64,000 nt of DNA from Mesotaenium endlicherianum (taxonomy: Eukaryota; Streptophyta; Zygnematophyceae; Zygnematales; Mesotaeniaceae), in assembly GCA_009602735.1 (NCBI GenBank), contig WELA01002751.1, positions 64,447-128,446 of the forward strand, read 5' to 3'. Below are positions 1 to 13,260 of this stretch, piece by piece (position 1 is the first letter of the stretch; the number at the start of each line of letters is the position of its first letter). The notes under the pieces are model-generated. The model made no database searches, was not told the origin of the DNA, and saw only the letters and a program-made list of their open reading frames with translations. The translations under genes were made by a program, and so were the position numbers.

Positions 1-2671
1 GGGGGGGGGCGCTGCGCTCTTGGTGGCAGATGGTCGCCGGCCCTGTGGAGTGTGGGCTACAACATTGTGGCTGGCCCAGATGCCAGTCGACAACAGCGAG
101 GAGAGGAGGAGAGCGACCAGGGCGATGCCGGCCTGGAGTCCGTGTGGTGGCAGGCGGTGCTCAGATGGGTCACCTCCGTCATGAACCCTCCCCTGTACGG
201 GGTGGGCAACTCCTCCATCACCCGCACTTTCACACTTTTTCAGGGCCTCCTGTTGTGGTGCAGCTGTCCAGTGTACAGCTGCTGCTTTTTTGTGCATTCC
301 GAGAGTCCCAAAAAATTATGAGCGCATGTGTGTGCGCCTGCCACATGCCAGGCATGCGTCTGTGTGCGTGTGCTTGTGCGTGTGATTGTGTCTTTGTCTG
401 TGGAACATCAGCAGCTGCTTATATGCGGCAGGAGATAGGAGCAGGTTCCCAGGGTAGCTGCTCTGGCGGGCACACTGTGGTCCCTGTTGGAACTAAGGCA
501 GGAGTAGCCTCTAGGAGCACCGCATCTACTAGATTCTAAGGTGCACCTAAGTCACTTTCAAGGGCTTCCATGTCAGCATGCTTGAAGGAAGATGATGATG
601 GTGGGTTGGGCGGGAGGGTGTGTGGGCCAATAGGTCTTTGTGGGCCTTCTGATAGGAGCCACGCCGTTGTCTCACTTCTTTCTGCCGTCCCGGGACATGT
701 TGCCCCTTGACGCATCGGGCTCACTGCCTTTGTGGGCGGTGCTCTCCCGCCTCACCGCTGGCATTGGCCGCCCTGCCCTCGATGTATGTTCGCGACACTT
801 GAAAGGTTTCCTTTCGAGCCCAGGCCACCTTACACAGCTGCCGCATTTGTCGCACTTGACCCGCTGCCTCTTTAGGTACTATCTGCTTGCGTGCATTGCT
901 GAAGGAAAATTCGCATCTCTGGAAGAGCTCTTCTTTGGATCGGTCTTAGGTATCATGTAGAAGCATGTGCTGAGGGAGGGGGGAGGGGGGGGACTGGCAG
1001 GCGGCCACGCTGCTGGGGTCGGCCACCCTTGCAGTGCAGACCATCGTGCTGGCGTCCTCGCTGGCAGCCTCCGTGCCGTCCTCTTTCACTCCCTTCTGGG
1101 CTTCCCAAGGCCACGCATCTGCGCCTGCGCCTCCCCTCAAGGACGAGCAGCTGACAGTGGCAGTGACGGCAGCAGATGCAGCCGCAGGCCAGGAGGGTAG
1201 CAGCTCCTCCCCGTCCTCGAGCCTGCTGGATGGGAGAGCGCTGTGGGTCATCTCATTTGCCCGCCTCATCGTCATGCCCCTGGCGGGCATCGCCATTAAC
1301 TTTGTATGTTGACTCTCCTGCTACCTGCCCCCCTGCTGTTGCTTTTGCCGAGTGGGCACGCAGTCTGACATTATACAGGTGGTAGTGACATGATGCCACA
1401 TGCCTCTACTCCCTTACTGATCTGAGAAGCGGCCTTAACTGTCTGTAGACCCTGCCTTGGTTGTCAGTGGGTCTTAGGAAAAGAGGGCCCTTCCCCCTGG
1501 CAATTTTCATTTATTTTAGCAACCTCAGAAATGCATCTGCTCTGCCAATACTTGTTTGCCAACTCGCATGTACTTTCTTGGTGCACGTATGTCAATTGAT
1601 ACAAGTGACGGACTAAAGGTGCACGCTGTCTGTCCCGAATATGGATGGCAGGTTCTTTGGAAGTACCGGCTCATTCCTCTGGATCCCATCTGCAGCCTCA
1701 CACTCCTCGTGAGTCCACCTATTCCTGTCAGATTGGGTGGTATCTTTGGGCTTCATACAGCCGATGCTGCCTCGCCCCTGAAGGATGCAACGTGCCCTCT
1801 TGCATCATTCAGTGATGAGTGTTGCACTTTCAGTCTTGTCCCGTGTAGATGGGTGTGTAGAATGCGAGGACAGCTGCCCTGCCTCCTTGCTTTGCTTGAC
1901 ATGCTGATTGCTGATGCCTTCACTCTCTTTTAATCAACTTGGGTGTTGTGTGCTGTGCAGGTTGAGGCAGCCATGCCTTCCGCTCAGAACCTTGTTCTTC
2001 TCTCACAGGTCAGATGTCACGCTGTAAAGGGGCCGTCTGAGTACCGTGGCAGAGACGACGTGGATCGTGCGGTGAACATGCTGCTTGGGACTTCCACTTG
2101 GTCGCTGGCTGTCTGCATGTTCTTTGCACTTGCAAAGCTGAGGCCTGGTTTGCTTCAACGCACATCCTGCTTGTCATGGCTCGTCATGTGTGCACTGTCT
2201 TGAATTGGCAGAGCCAAGGGTAATTCAGACTTTGACGTTCGTAGTGATAGTTATTTTCTGATAGTGAGTAAATTGGTGTGCCTTGTGGTGATGTCAGTTG
2301 CAAGCAAGTACGCGACCTTTAGCTGCTGTTCTTGCCAGCCTCCTTCTCCGTCAGGTGCCCACGCTATCTTCTGCACTTTACCCCGAGCTGGACATGTGGT
2401 GTTGTGCATTAACTCGTTCCCCGGAACAAGGCCTGCACAGGACTCATTTGGCTGATCGAAAGTGACACTGCTGACCTCGTGCTGAGTAAAGTAGTAATTA
2501 TGTATCTGCACACTCGTATCACGCGCTGTTCCAGATTGTCTGCTGCCTGTGGTGTCTCTCCCTTCCCTGTATAAGGAGTGTGCTGAGGTGCAAAGTTTTT
2601 GTTTGCAGTATGCGCTATCAGTGGTGCCCATCACTCTGTGGATGGCAGTCTTCCTCGCCATCACCCGCTAG
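1..2671 (+). CDS. PILS: PIN-LIKES (PILS) auxin carrier, 3' exons (5' end outside window)
   Basis: Membrane transport protein of the PIN/PILS family (Pfam Mem_trans). PILS proteins sit in the ER membrane and regulate intracellular auxin. Exons read by eye, all in phase 0: about 30-201 (ends NPPLYG), 634-783 (VFVGLLIGATPLSHFF), 1001-1303 (TM segment, a Ser/Ala-rich loop, then ARLIVMPLAGIAINF), 1652-1708 (ends LDPICSLTLL), 1961 to about 2008 or somewhat further (EAAMPSAQNLVLLSQ) and 2609-2671 (YALSVVPITLWMAVFL, then TAG). Introns have GT-AG ends, e.g. gtatgt, gtgagt and tttgcag. The MPSAQN block and the final YAL..PITLW helix match the C-terminal half of PILS. The 3' end of the exon from 1961 is uncertain, because the frame stays open past 2008 and I could not place the residues that usually lie before the last helix. 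The start codon lies upstream of the window. The gene converges on the ABCB gene. Family call fairly sure; subtype unknown. Confidence 0.72.
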
Positions 2672-3861
2672 CAAATCCTTCACCTTGGCTCCCGCACCCC
2701 GTGCACACAATTTGACAAGCTCTTTGGCACAAGGTGCAACCGGTGCTGTTATCATATGACAGTCACATTTTTACTGGATATGGCATTAGTAGACGTAATA
2801 TTGTCCACGCAATGACATACTGTGTGATAGGCCGGTTGATGAAATAGGTAGCTTGTTAGTTGGAATGCTAAACATCCTATGCAGTCTTGAAGTCAAAGCA
2901 GGATATTTATCTTTGAGGTCTGCGCCGCAACCTTTTGTTGTGTAGAGACTTTGAAGCAGGAAGGAATCATGCAGAGGCTAGTTTCTTAAAAGACACGTGA
3001 TAGTATTAGTGACCACTGTTGTTCTCAGAAACAAGGGCACCTGTATTGCTGCATTCACTATCCTATTCCAGTCATATTCTTGACATCAGGCATAAAACTA
3101 CCGAATATTCTTTGGCGGAGAAGGATGATGCAATGGCTGCATGAAGAAAAATAAATAACCAGTTTGTAGCTGTTGGTATCAAAATTTTGTTAAGTATATG
3201 TGTGAGGCTTAGGACTAAGTACTTCAATGGTAGAGCTGAAGGAACATCCATATCGCACATGAAAAGTAACCGTCACACTTTGTGACACAGCCTAGTTTTT
3301 TTTATTCATCATTCCTCTGGGGTAGTGAACAAGCATTACCTACAGTGCATGCTAGTAAAATATAGCGCGCCCAGTCACACGCTGAAGATGCTGGAGAACA
3401 ATAGGCCCATTCCGATGAGCATATGAGAGCCATGGAGGATCCGTCCATTTGTGCTGGTGCATTTGAAAGCCTTGGTGCGTGCAAAGTACATGCATACAGT
3501 AACTTACACATGATCAGAAAAAATGGGACGATTCAGCAGAAGTTGCCATCCTCTGCCTGCACTTGCCAGTCCTTTCTCTAATAACAAAGGTGGGAACCTA
3601 CATTTACTTACTCTATTTACACCTCGTAAACAGGCACTGTAAATCTGAACCTTAGTGTTTGTCCAACACCTGTATCAATTCTTACAACCAAGCATTGCAA
3701 TGACGAAGCGATACATGATCTAGTCTCGACTTGCCGCGCAAGCTAGAATCAATAATGTCAATGACCTGAATAAAGCAATACAAGCTGACGCATACGTGAG
3801 CTTGAGATCCAAATAGCAAGGGGGTACTAACCACTGGACTAACATGCCTTTGTCTGTCAAC
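2672..3861. other. Intergenic region between convergent PILS and ABCB genes
   Basis: About 1.2 kb of moderately AT-rich DNA between the two stop codons. It must hold the 3' UTRs and poly(A) regions of both genes. I see no other coding potential, structured RNA or repeat. The short ORFs here are scattered, with no family resemblance. Confidence 0.6.
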
Positions 3862-6800
3862 CTATGTGGCTGGGTCAGTGTGCTGGTAGAGTCTGACCAG
3901 AGCACAGTACACCCCCCCCTCCACTTGCAAGAGCTCTTCATGTGTCCCCTGCTCCACTAAGGTGCCCCGCTGCACCACAGCAATTGCATCTGCATTTCGA
4001 ATTGTGCTCAACCGATGTGCAATCACTACTGTCGTCCTCCCCACCATAACACGATCCAAAGCCTCCTGCACAACATGCTCTGACTCAGTATCCAAGGCCG
4101 ATGTGGCTTCGTCCAATAGAAGGATCTTGGGATCCTTGACAATTGCACGCGCAATGGCCACTCTTTGCTTCTGCCCTCCCGACAACTGCACCCCCCTTTC
4201 GCCCACCAGCGTGTCATAACCTTCAGGCAGTCCTGATATGAACTTGTGAGCATTAGCGTCAATGGCTGCTGCTACAATCTCCTGCTCTGAAGCACCCACT
4301 CGTCCGTAGGCAATGTTTGCTCGGATGCTCATGTTGAACAGCACGGGCTCCTGGCTCACCAGCCCCATCTGCTGCCGCAGCCACTTGAGCTGGAGCTTGG
4401 TTATGTCCACTCCGTCAATAAACACCGCCCCCCTCAGCGGGTCATAGAACCGCTCAATGAGGGCCACCACCGTCGACTTTCCACTTCCACTCTCGCCCAC
4501 CAGAGCCACAGTCTGCCACCACACACCAGTCAACTCCCCATGAGTCACCTCAGACTAGGCGGTCACGCAACTTCTCAATGTTCAGAGGTTCATCAGTATA
4601 GGAGAAGGCACATACAACAGGGACAAGTGGTCGCAAAGCAGGCCCGCGGAATACAGCACTGTGTGTGAGGGCTAAAACTGTGGTGGTGCTGCTGCTGCTG
4701 CTGACATGCCGCACTTAAGCAGACTGCAGCACAGTCAAACCCCCGAAGGAGTCCACCCTCCAGCCAGCAGAGCAGAACTTCCCCACATTGACTAGAGGCA
4801 ATTGAACACCCGAAGCAGGAGCAGTCCACAAGCAAGCGACGGAGCCGGCAACACATATAAGAACATGCAGTCCGGTGCACTGCAGGGCAGGGCCAGCTAG
4901 CTTGTAAGGGCTAATACGCTCAACAAGCCTGACCTGCCCCGCGGGGATGGTGAGACACAGGTCGTTGAAAATCTTCACATCCGGTCGCGTCGGATAACGG
5001 AACTTGACATGCCTCAGCTCGATCTGGCCCTTGACAGCTGGCAGGACATCGCCAGGAGCTTCCGGATCAATCTTAGACTTGCGGTCAATGATGGCGAAGA
5101 TGGAATTGACTGCCAGCTGGACGGTGGTAAAGTCCGGCGCCAAACTGAGGCTCTGTGATACCCCCATCGCGCTCATCACTATGGCAAAGAAAACCTGCAC
5201 CCACAGTCGCTCGACATCCACCACCAATCACTCCACTTGTTAAAACGACTGTGCTGCCAGACAATCTTCCTTGCTCGCATGATACAGCAACCCAACGCAA
5301 ACTAAGGCAAATAGGCCCCGCACACCTTCAGCTCAAGCAGTTCCACAAATCACATCACGCATGTGCCTACAAAAAGTGCTCCCCCAGTGGACCAGCTGGC
5401 ACAACATGACACGGGTTGGCGGCATCAGGCAGGGCAGCACACGTGCACGCGTGCACACACAAAGACGCTGAGAGGGTGAGGGACGCACGTTGAAGACGTC
5501 CTTGAAGGTGGCGTCGCCTCTCTGCACCAGCTTGGCGCCGTACCAGAAGGCCAGCCCGTAGACAGCAAACATGCAGAAGTTGGAGAAGCCCAGCCCCAGG
5601 CCGCTGGCTTGGCCGCGCCGAATGCCGGCGCGCAGCGGCATGCTGCACTTGTCTGCATACAGCGCCAGCACTTGGCGCTCGGCACAGAAGGCGGCCACAG
5701 TGCGGATGGAGCTGACGGCGTCGTTGGCCACACGGCTCGCGTCCTCGTACATCACCTGCCGCCCCCTTGCCCCCTCACCAGCTCAGTATGTGCTCTCTCT
5801 CTTGCGCTTGACTTGCGTCTTGCTCCCTTTCTCCCTTCGTCCCTCTCTCTCCATGAAACACATGCTCCATAGTGTCCAGTGCACACGGACAATGCACGGC
5901 ACCAGAAAGCAAGGAGAAAGATGGAGCAGCCAACACACTCACAAATACACATAGCCCACAATCAGGAGGTTGCATCGCGTGCATCCCTCTAGCAGCTCCT
6001 GATACAGTGACTCCAATGGAGACTTTGTGGCACAGGAGGTCATCCTCTCATCCCCCCCCACTGTACGTCATGCACAACTTGGTAAGTCAGCATCAAGTGG
6101 CTCTGTAGCATGCTCCAGGAATACAGCAGCATGCTAACATGAATGCTGCTCTCAATTCCACAGCACAGAGGACATGCATGTGCCCTCTACCCCGGTGAGG
6201 TGGCCATGCCTGGCATCTATGGATAATGCCAACAGATACCCTTAGTATTCAAGGCCTCACACGAACCATGGGGGGAGGGAGGGCGGCACTAACCTTGGCG
6301 TTGGCAGAGAAGCCCTGGAGGAAGAGCGTCTGGATGTAGCCGGACAAGCCCAGCAGCGGCACCACTGCCATCACTACCAGAGACAGCTGCCAGTTGGCGC
6401 GGAACGCAATGACCAGACCGGCCAGGATGGTGGCCACGTTCTGCACCAGGAGCGCCACGCGGTCCCCCACCATGGCCCTCACCTGCGCCGCGTCGGTGGA
6501 CAGCCGTGCCCCAATTGCTCCACTGCTCCATCCCTCCCCCCCCCATCCCAAACATAGTTAATACATGCGCACTTTAACGCCTCATAGAAATATCCTTGGT
6601 GATCGGAGGAGGGGCAGGGCTGCAGGCACAAACCCCTTGCATCCTTGTCCCTCGTACTCATTCCCCAGTTTATCCCCTGACCACAAGCGTGGTATGCACA
6701 AGCTCCACTCTGGAGCTAGTATGCTGTAAAGACTTCTACCCTGAATAGAAGGATACGGACAGCAGCCTCACTCCTTTTACAAGCCTTATATTACCAGCCT

Positions 6801-9800
6801 CAAAAGATACAGGTCATGCTTCCCTGACAATGTAAGAGAGGTGTGGAAGAGGAACCACCACAGCACGCGTGCAGACAACACGGCAGGCAGGAGAGGATGC
6901 ACCTGGAGTTGACGTTGTCGTCGAAGAAGGCCATCTCCTGTCGCAGCACGGCGCCAAAGGTGAGCGCGCGCACGCGCCGCACCAGGTGGCTGCCCACGAT
7001 GGCAAACATGGACATCTGAAATGCGATGAGCACCATGGTGGCCGCCGCCAGCACCAGAAACATGGACGCCCAGAAGTTGGCGCGGTCGCGCATGCGGTGC
7101 ACGTCGGGGATGTAGAAGGTGCTGATGATGGACGACAGCAGGATGGAGAAGATGGGGAACATCAGCCCCTGCCCGCTGCCCGCCACCGTGCCCAGCAGCG
7201 CATACGGCCACTCCGGCGCGTTCAGCTTCGCCAGCCGCCACACCGACACCTGGGGGGCTGCCTGCTGCCTGCCACGCCCCGCCTCCAGGTCCCCTGACCG
7301 CACCTTGCTCCTCCTCCTCCCGGCGCCCACCACACTTGCCAGCTTGCGGACCAGCCCCGCGGGGCCGCCTACATTCACGTCCACCCGGGTGGACGTGCCA
7401 TTGCCATCACCAATAGCCTCCTCGTCCCCGTCAGCATTGGCAGGGGCAGGGACACGGGCTGGGGCCCCGTCCTGGGACGGCCGCCTCAACTGCAGCCCAA
7501 AGATGCCACCTGACCTCCTCCTGCCACTGCAGCTCTCTCTCCCTGAGCCCGGACTATCAGTGCTCCTCCTGGAGGTGGGAGAGGCCTGCCCTTCTTCCCG
7601 GTTGCTTCTGAGGATGATGGATGAAGCAGCCCTGTCGATGGGCGGCTTCTTCACGCTCTCACTGCGCTGCACTTGCTGAATGTGCACCAGCTGCGCATAC
7701 GCCCCACCCGGCTTCTGCACAAGCTCCGCATGCGTGCCTGCATGCCACCAGCCTCATTTTGTAAGTCGGTGCCTCTGCCCCCTCACCATGCACATGTCAC
7801 GTGCACACCCTGGGAACAAAGACCGCAGCAGCTCAAATGACCACCACCCGTCAAATACACAACCTCAACAGGAACAAAGGCCGACAGCACGTATCATGCT
7901 CCACATCCCAAGCGTCAGAAACAAGATGAGGAGGAGGAGATGCAGGAGGTGGTGCCTTGAAGCCCCACCTGTCTCGACGATGACGCCGCGCTGCAGCACA
8001 GCAATTTTGCTGGCGTTGCGGATGGTGGTCAGGCGGTGCGCAATGACGACGGTGGTGCGCCCCTGCATGACGCGCTCCAGCGCCTCCTGCACCACCTTCT
8101 CCGACTCCGCGTCCAGCGCCGACGTGGCCTCGTCCAGCAGCAGGATCCTGGGGTTCTTCAGAATGGCGCGCGCGATGGCAATCCTCTGCTTCTGCCCTCC
8201 CGACAGCTGCGCGCCCCGCTCCCCTACCTCCGTGTCGAAGCCCTGAGAACGCACGCGCAGCATGGCCCAGCACGGCACCCAAAGACCACACTCAGTCGCC
8301 TTGCAAGTACCCCTGGCTCACGATGACAATGCAGGGAGCGTGGCAGCGCACAGCCTGTGCCCCTAGAGTCATGACACAACACCTGCACAGCCACTATGCA
8401 GGCTTCCCAAATCCATTGCCGAGGGGAGGGGGCAGGCAGAGACGTGTGGCAGCTGGCTGATGAAGGAGTAAACGTTGGCGGAGCGCGCGGCCTCCACGAT
8501 CTCCGCGTCTGTGGCGCCGCCCTCCTTGCCGTACGCAATGTTGTCGCGGATGCTGGTGCCAAACAGCACGGGCTCCTGGCTCACCAGCCCCATCTGCTGC
8601 CGCAGCCAGCGCAGCTGCAAGCTCTTGATGTCGCACCCGTCCAGAGTGACCTTGCCATCAATAGGATCGTAGAAGCGCTCGAGGAGCGACACCACCGTCG
8701 ACTTTCCGCTGCCACTCTCGCCCACCAGCGCCACAGTCTGACCTGCAATCATAGCTCCCAGTCTGATGTTTCAGACAAGGCACATGCGACACGATGAACT
8801 GGCGCTTGCCAGCATGCAAAGTCACAATAACATCAGAGTAGCCAGGGCCTGAGGACGAACACATGACCAGCTGACGGCCACCAAACTCCAAGTTGTGCAG
8901 TCATCAGCATATTTCATAAAACCACAGCCAAGGCACACTTGAAGCGAGGGCAGATTTGCATGCTGTGCCCCCCACGCTGCTGCAGAGGTGCCAGTAGCAG
9001 CAGTCATGCAATGCAAGAGGACTCTGTGTGTGAGGCAGCCACAGCCGTACCCGATTCAATTCTGAGCGAAAAGTCATCGAAGATGTGGACGTCTGGCCTT
9101 GCAGGGTACGCAAAGCGCACGTGCTCAAACTCCAGGTCGCCCTTCACGCTGGCGGGAGTGGCACCCGAGAGCGCAAACGAGTCGATGGGAGGCACACGGT
9201 CGATGACCTGGAAGATGGTGTACGCGGCCGCCTGCCCCGCCGCAAACGCGCCGAGTGCGGGCGACGCCTGCCCCAGCGCCCTGAGCAGGAAGGCAGAGAA
9301 AACAAAAACAAGATGCGGAGCCCCGTCCGACAAAACACCCTCAGTGCCCTGAAGCTGGAAGATATTGAGGTGAGTGATAACCATCATAATCATCGTCGTC
9401 ACCAAGAGCAGCAGCGCAGCAGCCAGTGAAGTGGGGTCATGCTTGGTGAGCACCAACGTCAGTAAGCCTGTGGAAACAACTCTTCCAAACAGGACTTCTG
9501 GATGCGTGAGTCCACAGCCAGGCTGCTACCTCTGCAGCTTCACCAGATGCAACCCGCGCCAGAAGAGCTCAAGAAGAAGAAGCCATGGGGACAGCACGAG
9601 CGAGGGGCAGACGAAGGAGAAAAAGGACGTACATGCCCCCGATGATGATGGCAAAGAGCACACTCATGACGTTGCCGCCGCTGTAGCCGGAGTTGGCCAC
9701 CAGCAGCGAGCCGTACCAGAGCGCCAGTGCGTACGTGCTGAACATGACCAGCATGGTCACGCCCAGCCCCGCGCCGCTGGCCACGCCCTGCCGAACGCCC

Positions 9801-12005
9801 ATCCCAAACGCCTTGTCCAGGCTCCTGCTGTACTCCTTCTCTGCTCTGGCCTCGCCCGCAAACGACGCCACCTGCCACAGGCGGAAAGGCGGTGCACGAG
9901 GTGATGATTGGCCGAGGAGGCAGGTGGCAGGGTGGATGTGCCATCTGGAGGAGGTGTAGTGGCTGTGGTGGCACTTGGTTGACTATTGTGCCACGTGGAG
10001 GAGGCACAGAAGTGGCCGTGGGGCCACTGCACAACAAGATCCCTGGCATTCTGGCAACCGACTGGGAAGAGAGGGGGGCCTGGCAGGGAGGCACTCTCAC
10101 AGTGCGGATGGCGCTGATGCACTGCTCCGCAAGGCCTCCAGCCTCCGCATACGCCTCCTGGCCCTTGGTGGCCGCCTTGGAGATGACCCACGACATGACG
10201 CCCCCGCACACCACCAGCAGCGGCACCGACGACAGCATCACCAGCGACAGCAGCCAGCCACGCGCAAAAGCAATGGCAAAGCCTCCGAAGAAAGTGGTCA
10301 TCAGGCGGATGTAGTTCCCCACCTGGCACAGCACCCCAAGTTTACCAGGCGAATGCAACGCCACGGCAGACAGTCAAGACTTCAGTGCACTGGCCACCTC
10401 AGAGCAGCGATTGACAATTTGAGGCTGCAGACAAGGAGGCAGGACAAGGCAGCACGCCTGTGTGCAAGAGAAGGGGAAGAGCAAGCACCCCAAGCTGCTC
10501 TGCTTGCACACGGCAGGAAAGCTCATCCCTTGCACACTCCCTCCATGTACAACAGACATATAAGCCATGCTACTCCCCCTTTTCTGTGTCTCTCTTTGCA
10601 GGGTGCTCTGCTGTCAACTGCTGCTTGATCGCGAGGAAGATGGACCTGCAACGGAAGGTAGTGTCATGCACGCGTCCACCCAAACATTCAGATACACCTC
10701 CACATGCTTAAGGAAACGTATGCATGCACGCGTGTGCGTCTGTGGAGAATGACCTTTTCGCCCATGGCCTCCTGCACAAGGAAGATGTCGCCTGACATGC
10801 GGCCCACCACCTCGCCGGTGGACGTCTCGAGGTCGAAGAAGGAGATGTCCTGTCGCAGAGTGGCGCGCAGAAACATTTCGCGGATGCGCGCCGATTGCCT
10901 CTCGCCCGTCAGCATCCAGCACGCCATCTCTACACCACCCCCCAGGGTCCACACTGACTCCCACCTCAGCACACGCACGACACACTACAGCATGGGAGCA
11001 TGGCAGTGGCAGTGCCAGAGACAGCGATAGCGACCAGTAATGTGCTCACCACACCCATACACGCATCCCCACAGCCACAGCCAAGCCTTCGACTTCCGCA
11101 AGCATTCCTTCTCAGAGGAGCTGGAGCAAAAGAGGGGACAGCCTTGAGTGGGGTGCATCGGGGGAGGCTCGCAAGGGCACGCACCCAAATATGCAGCAAT
11201 GGCTGCGCCAATTGCGACATATACAAATCTAAGGGCCACCTGCTCATGCCACGCCACGCGTTAGTCAGGAAGGAGCTCTTCCACAACTTGCACATGATAA
11301 GTAAGGGACAACAGATATCATGCAAGCAAAAGTTGGGGCAACTGAGATACAATCAACATCACTTCTGTTTTTCGCTCATAAGCAAAACCGAGACAAAGCC
11401 ATTACCTCCGTGACTGATTTCACAATATCAGCCTCCGACGTGGTGACCGAGTTACCAAAGGCATCAGAGAGCTGTCCAAAAAGGAGCGAAAGAAGAGGCA
11501 TGGCAATGCCTAAGGCCATAGCTCCGAGTGTCCCAACTACCATAAGAAAGTAGTCAAGTTTATCAGCATATGTAAAAAGTCTCCAAAACGGGACGGTCTT
11601 TTGCTTCTTCCCCTTCTCTTTCCTATCTGAATCTCCTTTTCCTTTTCCATCCAGAGAGAATGCTTGCGTGTGCCTTACTATCTCAGTACAATTTCCTATA
11701 TTTTCTGTCCTAGTTTGCGAGACGCCTCCTTGCCCCACTTGCTCTGTTCCGCCACGATTTCCGAGGGCTGGTGGAACTGATGCTTCATTGGGGAGGGATA
11801 GTTTATTAGCGACGTCCGTCCCAAGCTCAGAGATCGACAACTCTACGGTAGGGGCTTGAGCCGAGGCTTCCACGGCATGCACTATCTGGACAGGTTCAAA
11901 AAAGCCAGGGGCAGGTACAGTTAATCCTCCTCCAAGACCATTAGCAGCTGCTACGGCTGTCCCTTGCAGTGAAGGATCGTGGACGACAAAGTTCCCACCT
12001 GTCAT
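3862..12005 (-). CDS. ABCB: Full-size ABCB (MDR/P-glycoprotein) transporter, 13 exons
   Basis: ATP-driven membrane exporter, TMD1-NBD1-linker-TMD2-NBD2. Plant relatives move auxin and other amphipathic compounds across the plasma membrane. Exons (minus strand): 12005-11406, 11239-11185, 10929-10754, 10322-10101, 9871-9633, 9280-9051, 8742-8444, 8242-7969, 7737-6903, 6522-6294, 5755-5489, 5194-4934, 4512-3862. All introns are GT-AG and phases agree at every junction, giving 1446 codons with stop. NBD1: Walker [10 protein letters not shown] near residue 515, signature LSGGQKQR near 620, Walker B ILLLDEA near 640, then IAHRLTT. NBD2 repeats these near 1235, 1339, 1359 and 1393 (IAHRLST). TMD1 starts near 138 and TMD2 near 860. 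The protein is longer than the usual 1250-1300 residues because of a hydrophilic N-terminus of about 137 residues and a basic, Ser/Gly-rich linker of about 135 residues (725-860). Both catalytic sites look complete, so the gene appears functional. The ATG at 12005 is the first in frame. Which ABCB subgroup and substrate is unknown. Confidence 0.93.
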
Positions 12006-13260
12006 AAGTGCAAACTATCGCCGGTTGCCTAAAGGATCAAGCAAAGTATCGTCGGCCCCGAGTGAGGCGTCTTCCACAACTCCGTATACTCAATTAATAA
12101 GTGGCACCCTTCTCCCTGCTGGATCCTTCCTCCTCTGGCCCCGCTTCTCCCTGCCTGCACTGAAGCAGACGGATTTGCTTCTCGTCACCCAGGGAGTCCT
12201 ACTTGTAAACTTGTACCGCTTACTCGAGGTGATTCGAGGGACTATGAAAGAAAGCACAAACGTGGCCAAGCTTAAACAGTCCAACAGGGTTGGTCTGGGC
12301 CAGTCTGGGCAAGGCTGAAGCCTGAAACCAGGTTCGATGTTTGACGTTGCGCCTCCGTGGATGGCTCGATGCGGTCTGAAGGCTGTGTTGTAAACGATTG
12401 TACGACGTTCACCATTGTCGACCACCGTAAGACTGCCCTTTCGGCATGGAGTAGCATGGAGCATGGCATGGAGCTTTGGCCGCGACCCAGCCGCGACCGT
12501 GGGGTTGCTAGCATCGACTGGTTGACAGCGTATTAGACTGAAAATGTCATAAAGTGCAGTAAAGTGCCTTGTAGGCCAAGCGTACCGCCTAAGTACACTT
12601 CACTGAAGTTGCAGACAATTCCAGGCCCGCCGCCCGTGACCTGCCTACTTACCATCGGCCAGTCGATCACACGCGTCCTATTCCAACCTTCACACAAAAA
12701 TGTTCCATTCAACACACGATGGTGCTAACTTCAACACTCTTTCGCGACTTCTACTAGTTTGACGGCGCAGCACGCGTGGCGCAAGTCACGACCGCCCAAG
12801 TCCCAAAAGTCAGCGTTGAGTGGCTGACTAGATTGCTGATCTGTGCAAGTTGACGCTTAAAGTTGAGGGTCAAGACACACGAAAAGGTGACTGCGACACT
12901 CTGTGACGGGAGGGGTTTGACAACCAGGCCAGCTACAAAGCTGACCCCACCAGGACCTGCAAACAGTCCATGTCAGCAGATGCCATGTCAAGGAAGCTGA
13001 CCCAGCAATTAGCATAGCAATTGCCAAGTGAGGCAGAGCTGACACAACAACTTGCTAGCGATGGCAGAGTCAAGCCAAGCCAAGTAAGCAAGACAGCTCG
13101 GCAGCAGCCTCCCGATGGAGCTGCCACGTCGATTTGACACGATAAGGGACATGGGTTCCCAGCCACGAGGGCGTGCACGCCAACCAAAAGGTTAAGCGAG
13201 CACGCGCAAATGTCACGAGGTCTGCATGCAGGCTAAGTGACGAAGACATAATTCAAGACA
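12006..13260. other. Upstream region of the ABCB gene
   Basis: About 1.25 kb upstream of the ABCB start codon. It should contain the promoter and 5' UTR, but I find no TATA box or other element that I can defend. Short ORFs on both strands show no family resemblance, and there is no clear repeat. Confidence 0.4.

Noticed and set aside
946-1296. Antisense frame over the PILS exon at 1001-1303
   Set aside because: Shadow of a GC-rich coding exon; the plus-strand frame has splice signals and family similarity.
6869-7679. Plus-strand frames over ABCB exon 9
   Set aside because: Shadows of the ABCB coding strand in GC-rich DNA; no motifs.
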